Shown here: positions 1-8,075 of the stretch, piece after piece
How positions within the stretch are numbered: the stretch's first letter is position 1
Layout: each line of letters begins with the position of its first letter
NCBI RefSeq assembly: GCF_000934845.1
Contig: NZ_JXIQ01000065.1
Location: forward strand, 1 to 35,114
From: Mesobacillus subterraneus
GTDB taxonomy: Bacteria; Bacillota; Bacilli; Bacillales; Cytobacillaceae
Length of the DNA: 35,114 nucleotides
Direction: 5' to 3'
Made by a program: the position numbers and the translations under genes
Notes under the pieces: model-generated
The model's database searches: none
What the model was told of the DNA's origin: nothing
The model's input: the letters and a program-made list of their open reading frames with translations, nothing else

Positions 1-45
1 ATTATAAAACGTCATTAACAATAAAGGGATAAGGAGGATTTAAGA

Positions 46-261
46 ATGAGTAAGGAATTAGTGCAAGAAAAGGAATTTGATATTACCGAATTAGTTGAGG
101 TTTTATCACTTGAAGATGAACTGGAAATGGACAATGATATCCGAGAATGGTTACATACACCAATTGTTCAATTAAAGGAATATGGATTCAGTGAACCAGA
201 CAGCCAGGAAGAGTATATCGCTATGTTACAGGACTTATCAAGTTATTTAATGGAGAGATAA
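46..261 (+). CDS. Small acidic protein of unknown function
   Basis: I do not recognise this 71-residue protein. It has no signal peptide or membrane segment and is strongly acidic and Glu/Asp rich, with mostly helical character. The ATG is preceded by a strong ribosome binding site (AAGGAGG, about 8 bases upstream), so it is very probably translated. It lies 15 bases upstream of the next gene on the same strand, so the two are probably co-transcribed. Small acidic proteins beside Rhs/WapA loci are often immunity proteins, but nothing here shows that directly. The operon may start before the window. Confidence 0.6.
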   Translation: MSKELVQEKEFDITELVEVLSLEDELEMDNDIREWLHTPIVQLKEYGFSEPDSQEEYIAMLQDLSSYLMER

Positions 262-276
262 GGGGGGAAGGGAATT

Positions 277-654
277 ATGGGTTTTTATATTGAAGCACGA
301 AATAAAAAGAATGAGGTTTTTGCAAAGAAATCGTTTCAGGTCTGGAATCCAAATGTAGAACATCTTTATGTGCCATTGGGTTTGGCTAATCCTTATGGCG
401 AAGATTTTAGTGGGAGAGGGGAAGAAATCACAGTCTCTTATCAAACGCTACAACAAGCCTACAAGGAAGTGGAGGGCCCAACATTTTATAGTGAAGCTAA
501 GAGAGAACTGTTGCATCCTGCTGTCTTAATCTTTTCGGGGTTGCATCCAATGCAACTTGATGCCGACCGAGAAAAGGAGATGTTGCTTCGTTTTCTTTCT
601 TGCTGTATAGAAACTGCCGAGAAAGAGGGAATAATCACTTTATACTTGGGGTAA
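277..654 (+). CDS. Hypothetical cytosolic protein, second gene of a two-gene unit
   Basis: This 125-residue protein has no signal peptide or transmembrane helix and no motif I can name. The ATG follows a purine-rich ribosome binding site (AAGGGGGGAAGGG) and lies just after the 71-residue gene, so translation is probably coupled or at least co-transcribed. It has a mixed alpha/beta character, with a C-terminal helical stretch containing a Cys-Cys pair (SCCIETAEKEG) and a hydrophobic end. The position beside a polymorphic-toxin locus makes an immunity or accessory role possible, but this is inference from neighbours only. Confidence 0.55.
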   Translation: MGFYIEARNKKNEVFAKKSFQVWNPNVEHLYVPLGLANPYGEDFSGRGEEITVSYQTLQQAYKEVEGPTFYSEAKRELLHPAVLIFSGLHPMQLDADREKEMLLRFLSCCIETAEKEGIITLYLG

Positions 655-773
655 CAGTTAATTCTGATGATACAAAACGCTCCGAACCGATATGAGAAAT
701 TATACGATTTTTAAGTTAAACAAAATATTGACCATATTTTGGGGACTGAAGGAGAGTGAAGACGTGAGGGATT

Positions 774-1127
774 TTGAAACTTGCAAAAGGAGACATAGAA
801 GACACACCTGCTCAGGAAATAATAACAGATTCTAAGATTTTATCGAGGGACCTAAAAAAGTTGTTGATTGAATATATAGAGGAACAGGAGAAGGCAGGAA
901 GTAAGGATAGAGTGAATAATGGGGCAATACTTGCAAATGGGAATTTGTTATCAAATGAAAGTTGATAAAAAGATGATAAGTTAGGAAAAGTTAAGGGGAA
1001 AAAGATTAAGTTAAAAGAGTTACACAACAACAAGAGTATACATGCCGTTTCCAAAAGTGAAAAAAATGCCCACTCTACCCCTTTGCTTAGAGAAATTCCG
1101 GAAAATTGGAAAGGTAAGGTGAAGTAG
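774..1127 (+). pseudogene. Degraded small gene with two adjacent in-frame stops
   Basis: A 63-codon stretch starting with TTG at 774 encodes a hydrophilic helical peptide (core RDLKKLLIEYIEEQEKAGSK). It ends in two consecutive stop codons (TGA TAA, 963-968). The same frame then stays open to the TAG at 1125-1127 and encodes a Lys-rich peptide ending in IPENWKGKVK. An in-frame GTG at 756 is followed by TGA at 765, just upstream of the TTG. Stops on both sides of open, protein-like sequence in one frame suggest a decayed gene. I do not recognise the family. Alternatively, only 774-965 is a real short gene. Confidence 0.35.
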
Positions 1128-1128
1128 A

Positions 1129-1975
1129 ATGTTGAGAAAAATAGGGTTACTAGTACTTTTTACTATTTTAATAAATAAGCCTGATATTACTCTAGCTCAC
1201 GATGGTAGTTTGCCTCTGGGTACCCCTGATTTTCATATTGCACCCGGATTCGGTGATACTGAGACAATAATAGATTATGATAATGGTGTAAGAGGGGTTC
1301 AACATAATTTTTATTGGGCAGAGGCAACAGTCTTATAATGCATATCAGACTGCTGATGAGGGATTAGCATCGTTTTGGAACGGAGTTAGTACCGGTCCTT
1401 ATGGGGGACCTGCAGGAATGGAAATTGATACTTCTTTTTATGGTTATGATAAAACTTCATTACCATCTTATGGCGGATATACACACTATGTATTCTCGTA
1501 TGGACCTAAATCTGAGTCCCAATCTAGTGTAGGTACTTACTGGGGTTCAGATATGCCATATGCTTATATTGATACAACTGCAAGTGACAACCCAGAAGAA
1601 CCATCCATTGGCATTGGTTCAGGTTATTGGGCTATTGCAAGTGCGGGCTACTATTATTCGTGGGCAATGGGGAAAGATACAAGCTCATCAACTTTTAAAG
1701 TAGTGGATTATGATGATTTTAAAGTGCAAATCTCTAGAACACACAGACATTTAGAATCATTCTCTGTTGGAGGGAAGTGTATAGCAGGATCATACACTGA
1801 CCCATGGTGCAGGTTTGCAGATGGTAATACTGACGGTTATATTGCGCCGGTAAAGCCTTGGTCGGGATTAACACCAGGTTTTGAGTTATGGTTAGAACCT
1901 ACAGAATCTAATCTTTACCATAAAGGAAATCCGGTTGTTAACGCCAGGCAAAATTTTGGTAGGTCATACTATTAA
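1129..1975 (+). pseudogene. Secreted protein of unknown function, broken by a frameshift
   Basis: The first 70 codons (1129-1338) start at an ATG with an AAGGTGA ribosome binding site. They encode a signal peptide (Lys/Arg then a hydrophobic stretch, probable cut after TLAHD or just before it), then a Tyr/Gly-rich region. The frame closes at TAA 1336-1338. The reading then continues in the +2 frame without a break from about 1325 (QQSYNAYQTADEGLASFWNG) to TAA at 1973-1975. The whole would be about 280 residues: extracellular, rich in Tyr, Trp, Gly and Ser, with two Cys (GGKCIAG, DPWCRF) that could form a disulfide. I do not recognise the family. The single frameshift lies between about 1290 and 1335. 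A sequencing error is the alternative. Confidence 0.55.
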
Positions 1976-2018
1976 ACTCGCTGCTTTCTTTGAAGAGCAA
2001 CTATTCGTATAATACAAA

Positions 2019-2142
2019 TTAACGCTTTAATAAAAACAGTTATAAAATGTCCAAAGCCTTGGTATATATGAGTTTGGGCATTTTTTTAATTATACCATTA
2101 TTTGCGTTAAGAAGGATTAACGCTTATTTTATGAATTAACGC
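2019..2142 (+). repeat. Cluster of TTAACGC heptamers, one pair inverted
   Basis: The heptamer TTAACGC occurs at 2019-2025, 2117-2123 and 2136-2142, and its reverse complement GCGTTAA at 2104-2110. The copies at 2104 and 2117 form a 7-bp hairpin with a 6-base loop. They lie on both sides of the terminator-like hairpin after the secreted-protein gene. This could be an operator cluster or chance in AT-rich DNA. Confidence 0.3.
2044..2087 (+). terminator. Rho-independent terminator after the secreted-protein gene
   Basis: The 12-bp stem AAAATGTCCAAA / TTTGGGCATTTT (one G-U pair) has a 17-base loop and is followed by a run of T. It lies about 70 bases after the stop at 1975 and separates this gene from the WapA-like locus. 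Confidence 0.7.
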
Positions 2143-2204
2143 ACAATTGGAAGGAGTTGTAATTGTATATAGCATATGTCTACTATTAATCCAAGACGGG
2201 CACT

Positions 2205-2507
2205 TTCCATAACGATATCAAGCATTTAGAGTTCACATACAACGCCAACGGACCTGTTAACGAAAAAGACCTTCTAACGGTAAGATGTATGAACATTACA
2301 TATGTATATGATGCAGATGACAAGATAATTATACCTAGGCTATTTAAAAATGGATATTGTTTAAATAATGGTAAAAACCCTCTACCTTTCTCGGAGACTT
2401 TTATTTATATACCAAAAACTCCCGTATTCTTTTTAAAGTCCGAAGTTTGGTATACAAATCCGAGAGAACAGTTCTTTTATAATTATTTCATTATGCCTTG
2501 TGATTAG
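2205..2507 (+). pseudogene. Possible YD-repeat (Rhs) remnant upstream of the WapA-like gene
   Basis: One frame is open from about 2205 to TGA 2505. It begins with YD-like sequence (EFTYNANG, then VNEKDLLT, then ITYVYDADDK), which is the texture of an Rhs/WapA YD repeat. Beyond about 2330 it loses that texture and looks non-coding. An ATG at 2289 has no good ribosome binding site. I read this as a short scrap of an older rhs copy left next to the current one; a chance open frame is possible. Confidence 0.25.
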
Positions 2508-5121
2508 TTTAGTAGGGCCAAATTTTGCAAAAGCAGCACCAGCTGAAGCGAAAAGGACTCCTATAAAGGAAAAACTAATCGCAGAAATTGGGGAAATGCC
2601 AAATAAGCTGCCTAAAGAAAAAATGGAGTTAACAAATAAACGCACTGCCTACTCAACAAGGTATTTAAATCCTGACGGAAGTTTTACCGAAGAGATCTTT
2701 ATGGAACAACAGTTTTATCAAGATCTTTCAGATAAAAAGTGGAAAAAGATCGATAATAAACTCAAAAGCAGTACAAAAAAAACGGAAAAATTCGAAAACA
2801 CCGCAAATGATCAAAAGACATGGTTTACGAAAGAAACTGGAAACGGAGAACTTGTTACAGTTGAAATGAAAGATAAAAGTGTTGGCTTCGTTCCAGTGAA
2901 AGCTAAAAAAGTACAGGGAACAGTTAAAGAAAATGAAATTAGCTATAAAGGGATTTTCGATAATGTTGATGTTCGTTACCGTGTACAAGGCAACGCTGTA
3001 AAAGAAGATATTATTCTCAATCTATATCAAAACGAAAACACATTCAGTTTTGAGTTGAAGATGAAAGGTGTTACACCTCATAAAGAAAAAAACGGCACAA
3101 TCGTTTTCAAAGATTTAAAGGGGAAAACAGTATGGTTCTTTGAAAATCCTTATATGACGGATGCAAAAGACAAATATTCTGAAAAAGTTTCCCTGAATCT
3201 GCGTGAAGAAAACGGGAAAATGTTTGTCGATGTTGTTGCCGATCAGTCGTTTTTGAAAGATCCAGAAACACAATATCCTGTTACAATTGATCCAACGATC
3301 AACAGCTGGGATCTATTGCGTGACAACTTTATTGCAAGCAGTTTCCCCGATTCTATTTTTTCTAGTAATACTTATATGCATACAGGATATAACAGTTATT
3401 TCGGCACAACTCGGGATTTAGTTGAATTTTATTTACCGAGTTTACCAAGCGATAGCAAAATTTCGAGCGCAAATTTCAATGCGTACCAAACAAAATCTGA
3501 TGCAACGAATACAGCAATTGATTTGTATAGAGTAACGAGTGATTGGTCCTCTTCTGTTACTTGGAATACTCAACCAACAATTGGCACCAAAGTGGAGGGT
3601 TCTACCACAAACAACACGTCTAATGCTTACTGGCAATGGGATATTACTCAACTTGTTAAAGACTGGTATAACGGGGACCAGGCGAACTACGGTTTCATGT
3701 TAAAACAACAGAATGAAACCACTTCACCTTATCGTACGTTTAACAGTCTTAACAGTGGTAATAATACTCCTCGTCTAACGGTTAATTATACGGTTGATCC
3801 TATAGGACAAGAAGAATTTTGGGGCGTCACTGAAGAGGGTATTAATCCTGCGAATGGCAACTTGTTTATTTCCGGCACAGATATTTCAACACCAGGACGC
3901 GGTCCTGAAGCATCGATTACAAGATCCTACAACAGTCGTAAATCCTGGTATGCAGGAATGTTCGGTTATGGATGGATCACCAATCTTGAAGCTCGCCTTG
4001 TTGATGCTGGAAAAGGACCTATTACATTAATTGATGGTGATAATACCCGTCATATTTTTGGTCAAGCTATAGGCGGCGGTTATGATACACCGGGAGGCCT
4101 TTATTTAACTCTTGCAAAGAATCAAGATGGAACATATACGATTACGGAAAAGGATGGAACTAAGGTTCACTTTAATACAAGTGGCAAAATCAGTTCAATT
4201 GTTGATACAAACAGCAATAAGTTGAATCTCATATATGACACTGGTGGTAAGTTAACTGTAATTAAAGATGCGTCCGGACGGTCAACTACAATTGCGTATG
4301 GAACCAATGGGTTTGTATCTAGTGTAACAGATCCAGCAAACCGTACAACAACCTATAACTATGATACCGCAGGTAATTTGACTAAAATTTCAGATCCTGC
4401 CGGTAATTCAACAATCTTAAGTTATGATACCGATCATAATATAACATCAACTACCGATGCTCGTTCTATTACAACGACAGTTAATTATGACATGTCTGAT
4501 CGTGCCCAAAGCGTTAGCCGACGAATCACGATCAGTGGTGTACAAGAAACAAGTACTACAACCTTCTCATATAATTCTATGGTCACTTCTGTGACAGATG
4601 GGGAAGGAAAACGAGTGGATTACTCTTATAATCCAAATGGTAACATTACCAAAATTACTGAAAATCCTTTAGATATCCAAAATAATGCTGTTACTCAGTT
4701 TTGTTATGATGATTTTAACAATTTAACCAAAGTGATTGATGCTAATTTATATAAAGCTGATTCAGGAAATACATGTGACGCAACTACAGCAAAGCCTGCA
4801 TATGTTTATTCCTATGACGAGAACGGAAATCTAACTGGTGCTCAGCTGCCTGGAACATCAGATAACCCTGCAACTCCAGGAGCTCCGGTGAATGAAACAT
4901 ACTCTTATGACGCTGCTAATAATCTAGTGGAAGAGCAGGACTATAACAAAAATATCGATAATATTGATTATGATAGTAAAAATAATCCAACTGAATCCAT
5001 TGATCCATATCAACAGAGTGTGTCACAACGTTACTTTGCGAATGGGAATATGCAATATGTTACACACCCAATGTCTGTTACGGATAATCAATTGTTTAAT
5101 GCCAGCTGTTACCAGCATTAA
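2500..5121 (+). CDS. wapA: WapA/Rhs-family YD-repeat protein, N-terminal part (frameshifted from the C-terminal part)
   Basis: This 873-codon part of a large cell-wall-associated polymorphic toxin delivers a C-terminal toxin tip in contact-dependent competition (known for WapA/Rhs). In order: a short hydrophobic stretch ending in an Ala-rich probable signal-peptidase site (NFAKAAPAEA); a WapA N-terminal region to about residue 260; a DNRLRE-type beta domain at about 265-430; a DUF6531-like segment (GNLFISGTDISTPGRGPEASI, about 450-490); then YD repeats (for example YNYDTAGNLTKI). The frame ends at TAA 5119-5121 in a non-YD tail (NASCYQH), and the protein resumes in the +2 frame. The 5' end is also odd. 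The frame is open back to 2437 and encodes hydrophobic residues, but it has no ATG, GTG or TTG before the GTG at 2500, which would leave a truncated signal peptide. The gene is probably inactive unless frameshifting occurs. Confidence 0.8.
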   Translation: MISLVGPNFAKAAPAEAKRTPIKEKLIAEIGEMPNKLPKEKMELTNKRTAYSTRYLNPDGSFTEEIFMEQQFYQDLSDKKWKKIDNKLKSSTKKTEKFENTANDQKTWFTKETGNGELVTVEMKDKSVGFVPVKAKKVQGTVKENEISYKGIFDNVDVRYRVQGNAVKEDIILNLYQNENTFSFELKMKGVTPHKEKNGTIVFKDLKGKTVWFFENPYMTDAKDKYSEKVSLNLREENGKMFVDVVADQSFLKDPETQYPVTIDPTINSWDLLRDNFIASSFPDSIFSSNTYMHTGYNSYFGTTRDLVEFYLPSLPSDSKISSANFNAYQTKSDATNTAIDLYRVTSDWSSSVTWNTQPTIGTKVEGSTTNNTSNAYWQWDITQLVKDWYNGDQANYGFMLKQQNETTSPYRTFNSLNSGNNTPRLTVNYTVDPIGQEEFWGVTEEGINPANGNLFISGTDISTPGRGPEASITRSYNSRKSWYAGMFGYGWITNLEARLVDAGKGPITLIDGDNTRHIFGQAIGGGYDTPGGLYLTLAKNQDGTYTITEKDGTKVHFNTSGKISSIVDTNSNKLNLIYDTGGKLTVIKDASGRSTTIAYGTNGFVSSVTDPANRTTTYNYDTAGNLTKISDPAGNSTILSYDTDHNITSTTDARSITTTVNYDMSDRAQSVSRRITISGVQETSTTTFSYNSMVTSVTDGEGKRVDYSYNPNGNITKITENPLDIQNNAVTQFCYDDFNNLTKVIDANLYKADSGNTCDATTAKPAYVYSYDENGNLTGAQLPGTSDNPATPGAPVNETYSYDAANNLVEEQDYNKNIDNIDYDSKNNPTESIDPYQQSVSQRYFANGNMQYVTHPMSVTDNQLFNASCYQH

Positions 5122-7252
5122 AAACCCACTGGGAGATACTGTTTCTTATCAGTATGATGCGGTTGGAAATCAGACCGCTGTAACGGATGGGAAAGGTCAA
5201 AAAACATCTTATGAATTTGACTCCAGGGATTTGTTAACCAAAGTGACGCAGGCAAACCTTGGTGTCACTCAATATGGTTATGATGCTACTGGTAATCGAA
5301 CGACTGTTACTGATACTAAAAACAATCTTACTAAGTATGAGTACAACGAGTTTGACGAAGTTTCTCAAATTATTAACCCATTAAATCAAGTGACCAAGTT
5401 TGAATACAATAAAAATGGGGATCAGACTCAAGTAACATATCCAAACGGGAGCACGGTTTCTAATACATTTAACGCTTTTAATCGTTTAGAAAAGGTTCTT
5501 TACAATGGTGTCGAGAAATGGCGCTATGGATATGATGCTAATGGAAACATTACGTCCGTAACCGATGCAGCAGGAAAAACAACAACTTACACCTACGACA
5601 AGAATAAAAAGATAACGGAAAAGGCAGAAGGTACATCTAATAAGATTGCTTACAGCTATGACGATAATGGAAATACAACTGCTTTAACTGCAACAGTCGG
5701 TACAAATCAGTTTACGAATGAATTTACCTATAATAAACTTGACCAGTTAATCGCTATGTCTCGTAGTAATTCCAATATTGTACGCTTTGTTTATGATGAG
5801 CGCGGGAATGTAATTTCCGAAAAGCGCGCAAACGGGACGTACTCTTCTTATGAGTATGAAAGCAACAACCGTCTTCAGTCGGTAATCAATTACAATGCAA
5901 CTGGTGGGGTTATCGATAAGTTTATCTATACGTATGATGCTAATGGGAACTGGACGGGTGTCACTACAAATGATGGAAATCTTTCTTATCAGTACGATAC
6001 GTTAAACCGATTAACAAAAGAGATCCTAAAAGATGGAACGATAATTTCTTATGAGTATGATTCAGTTGGTAACCGTATAAAGAAAGTTGAGACAAAAAGA
6101 ACAACATCTACTACTACGTCTTACACTTACGATGGTGCTAATCAGTTAACGAACAATAATGGTAAAGTACAAACATATGATGCAAATGGAAACCTGACGA
6201 ATAACGGTGACAAAACATTTATTTACAACGAAGAAAATCGCCTCGTCGAGGTGAAAGATAAAAATGGTGCTTCCATTGCAACTTTTACCTATGATGATCA
6301 AGGCCGCCGTAAGAGCATAACCACTTCTGGTGGAACCGTTCACTTCTATTATGATGGGGATAAAGTTATTTACGAAACAGATGGAAATAATAACATCCTT
6401 ATAGAATATACGTGGGATCAGGAAGGTAACCCCGTCACAATGACAAAAGGCGGTAAAACGTATTATTACCACTTAAATGGCCACGGTGATGTCATTGCTT
6501 TAACAGATACAAGTGGAAATACCGTTGCTGAGTATAATTATGATGCATGGGGTAATATCCTGTCACAAACAGGAACAATGGCAACTTCCAATCCTTATCG
6601 TTATGCGAGTTATCGATATGATGAGTCTTCTGGTTTATACTATTTAAACGCTCGCTATTATGATACGGATACAGGCCGTTTCATTACGAGAGATACTTTC
6701 CATGGATTTGAGGATGATCCAAAGTCGTTAAACCAATATGCTTATGCTCATGGGAATCCAGTTCGTTACGTGGACCATGATGGTAATTGGGTTTGGTTAG
6801 TGTTTAATGCGGCGATGGCGACGTATGATGGTTATATGGCATATAAAAAAGCTTATGCACAGGGAAAAAGAGGTTACAAACTAGCATCAGCAGTTGCGTG
6901 GGCTGTTGCAGGGAATTTTATTAAAGTAGGGAAAATATCAAAATTCCTAAGCCTGATTAAGTTTTCTAAAAGTATAACAGCTTTTAAAAATTTTAATTCA
7001 CACTTTGATAAGCATGTTATCAAACAAAAGGAATTTGGGAAAATATCAAAGCAACAATATTTAGATAGAGCAAGAAATTTAGCTAATGCTAAAGGTGATA
7101 ACAAAAATGTATTTGTCAGAGTGCTTTCTGGTGGTAGAACTGCAAAATATAAAAAATCTACAAATGAACTAGTAATAATTCATGATGGTAAATATATTGG
7201 AACATTGTTCAAACCAAGTAGAGGTTGGAATTATTTTAAGGGTCTAAAGTAA
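5099..7252 (+). CDS. wapA: WapA/Rhs-family protein, C-terminal part: YD repeats, Rhs core and putative RNase toxin tip
   Basis: This continues the preceding part in the +2 frame. It has roughly 20 YD repeats (such as YDANGNITSVTDAAGK), then a typical Rhs core ending (SGLYYLNARYYDTDTGRF, then NQYAYAHGNPVRYVDHDG). Next is a hydrophobic pre-toxin segment (AVAWAVAGNFIKVGKISK) and a tip of about 95 residues. The tip pattern (FDKHVIKQKEFG, ISKQQYLDRA, then VRVLSGG, YKKSTNELVIIHDGKYIGTLFKP) resembles BECR-fold (barnase/EndoU/colicin/RelE) ribonuclease tips. That assignment rests on pattern memory. The frame is open from 4964, but protein-like sequence starts only at about 5102 (PAVTSIKNPLGD). The ATG at 5099 has no ribosome binding site, so independent translation is unlikely. 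The immunity gene follows 16 bases later. Confidence 0.8.
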   Translation: MPAVTSIKNPLGDTVSYQYDAVGNQTAVTDGKGQKTSYEFDSRDLLTKVTQANLGVTQYGYDATGNRTTVTDTKNNLTKYEYNEFDEVSQIINPLNQVTKFEYNKNGDQTQVTYPNGSTVSNTFNAFNRLEKVLYNGVEKWRYGYDANGNITSVTDAAGKTTTYTYDKNKKITEKAEGTSNKIAYSYDDNGNTTALTATVGTNQFTNEFTYNKLDQLIAMSRSNSNIVRFVYDERGNVISEKRANGTYSSYEYESNNRLQSVINYNATGGVIDKFIYTYDANGNWTGVTTNDGNLSYQYDTLNRLTKEILKDGTIISYEYDSVGNRIKKVETKRTTSTTTSYTYDGANQLTNNNGKVQTYDANGNLTNNGDKTFIYNEENRLVEVKDKNGASIATFTYDDQGRRKSITTSGGTVHFYYDGDKVIYETDGNNNILIEYTWDQEGNPVTMTKGGKTYYYHLNGHGDVIALTDTSGNTVAEYNYDAWGNILSQTGTMATSNPYRYASYRYDESSGLYYLNARYYDTDTGRFITRDTFHGFEDDPKSLNQYAYAHGNPVRYVDHDGNWVWLVFNAAMATYDGYMAYKKAYAQGKRGYKLASAVAWAVAGNFIKVGKISKFLSLIKFSKSITAFKNFNSHFDKHVIKQKEFGKISKQQYLDRARNLANAKGDNKNVFVRVLSGGRTAKYKKSTNELVIIHDGKYIGTLFKPSRGWNYFKGLK

Positions 7253-7268
7253 TTTAGAGGTGATAGAA

Positions 7269-7520
7269 ATGTACGAATGTCCAGTTTGTGGATTTAATAA
7301 GTTGGAAGAACCTATGTATCTTGACACTGGAGAACCGATGTTTGTTATATGTCATTGCTGTGGATTTCAATCTGGCTATGACGATGATGATCAGGGATTT
7401 TCCTTTCAGGCCTTTCGGAATAAGTGGATAGAAGAAGGTTACCCTTGGTTTAACCCTAAGAAAAAACCAAAATGCTGGGATATTAATAAACAACTTGAAA
7501 AAATAAAAGATTTTAAATAA
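7269..7520 (+). CDS. Putative immunity protein, Cys-rich zinc-ribbon-like, cognate to the WapA-like tip
   Basis: The 83-residue cytosolic protein has two CxxC knuckles (YECPVCGF and VICHCCGF, 20 residues apart). An acidic patch (YDDDDQG) and a conserved-looking end (FRNKWIEEGYPWFNPKKKP) follow. This is the layout of small CPCC-type/Cys-rich proteins that often sit directly after Rhs or WapA toxin tips. The ATG at 7269 is chosen because AGAGGTGAT lies five bases upstream; a GTG at 7260 is in frame but poorly placed. The gene starts 16 bases after the toxin stop, the usual toxin-immunity arrangement. A zinc-binding role is inferred from the cysteines; the immunity role is inferred from position. 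Confidence 0.7.
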   Translation: MYECPVCGFNKLEEPMYLDTGEPMFVICHCCGFQSGYDDDDQGFSFQAFRNKWIEEGYPWFNPKKKPKCWDINKQLEKIKDFK

Positions 7521-7526
7521 TTCTAG

Positions 7527-7560
7527 CTGAAACCTTGAAGTCCCTTCTTCAAGGTTTCAG
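7527..7560 (+). terminator. 14-bp perfect hairpin after the immunity gene
   Basis: CTGAAACCTTGAAG and its exact complement are separated by a 6-base loop, starting 7 bases after the immunity stop codon. There is no T run after it (TGTCTTGAC), so it is a weak intrinsic terminator or an mRNA 3'-end stabiliser. It also marks the boundary between the main toxin cassette and the displaced one. Confidence 0.55.
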
Positions 7561-7584
7561 TGTCTTGACTGCAATTTTCAATAT

Positions 7585-8075
7585 ATGAAGGCTAGTAGTC
7601 TGTACTATTTAATGGCTCGTTATTACAATTCAGATACAGGACGTTTCATCTCGAGAGATACATTCCATGGATTTGAAGATGATCATGTTTCTTGGGCAGT
7701 AGCAGATAACTTTATTAAAGTCGGAAAGATTTCCAAGTATCTAAAATTAGTTAATGGTAGCGTTATAAAGAAAGCGTCTAAAGCTGAATATAAAAGCAGC
7801 TAAAAAAGTCGGAAGCTTTACAGTTAAGAGTAAGCATTTTATCAAATACAGGAGGTAAATGGAGAAAATTTAATACGTCTAGCCAAAGAGAAGCAAGAAG
7901 AATAATTTCTGTTGCACTCAAATCGCGTAATGCACAATTTTCACCTAATAACCAGCCTAATTCTTATGTAGTCATTACTAATATGGGACGGAAAATTGGA
8001 ACAAATAGGTGAAACGAGAGTTAAAGTTTTATAGGAGTTGACGGAAAAGTATGGACAGCCTATCCGATAAAATAA
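7585..8075 (+). pseudogene. Displaced second Rhs toxin tip (orphan CT module), decayed
   Basis: It begins with an Rhs-core end (SLYYLMARYYNSDTGRFISR, then FHGFEDD) that matches the core of the main gene at about 6634-6717. It then jumps directly to the pre-toxin segment (VSWAVADNFIKVGKISKYLK), lacking about 58 residues that the main gene has between these points. The frame stops at 7801-7803, but a different toxin domain continues in other frames: GGKWRKFNTSSQREARRIIS, then YVVITNMGRKIGTNR, GETRVKV, and finally IGVDGKVWTAYPIK ending at TAA 8073-8075. At least three frameshifts are needed. The end pattern (RVKV, IGVDGKVWTAYP) again resembles a BECR-type nuclease, but it differs from the main tip. 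Confidence 0.65.

Noticed and set aside
4964-5098. N-terminal extension of the second WapA frame
   Set aside because: It overlaps the in-frame YD sequence of the first part and is not protein-like (many Ile, Met and Cys); it is the wrong frame over a real coding region.
5090-5121. Programmed ribosomal frameshift in the WapA-like gene
   Set aside because: No slippery heptamer (X XXY YYZ) or stimulatory hairpin was seen at the switch point; a deletion scar explains the junction better.
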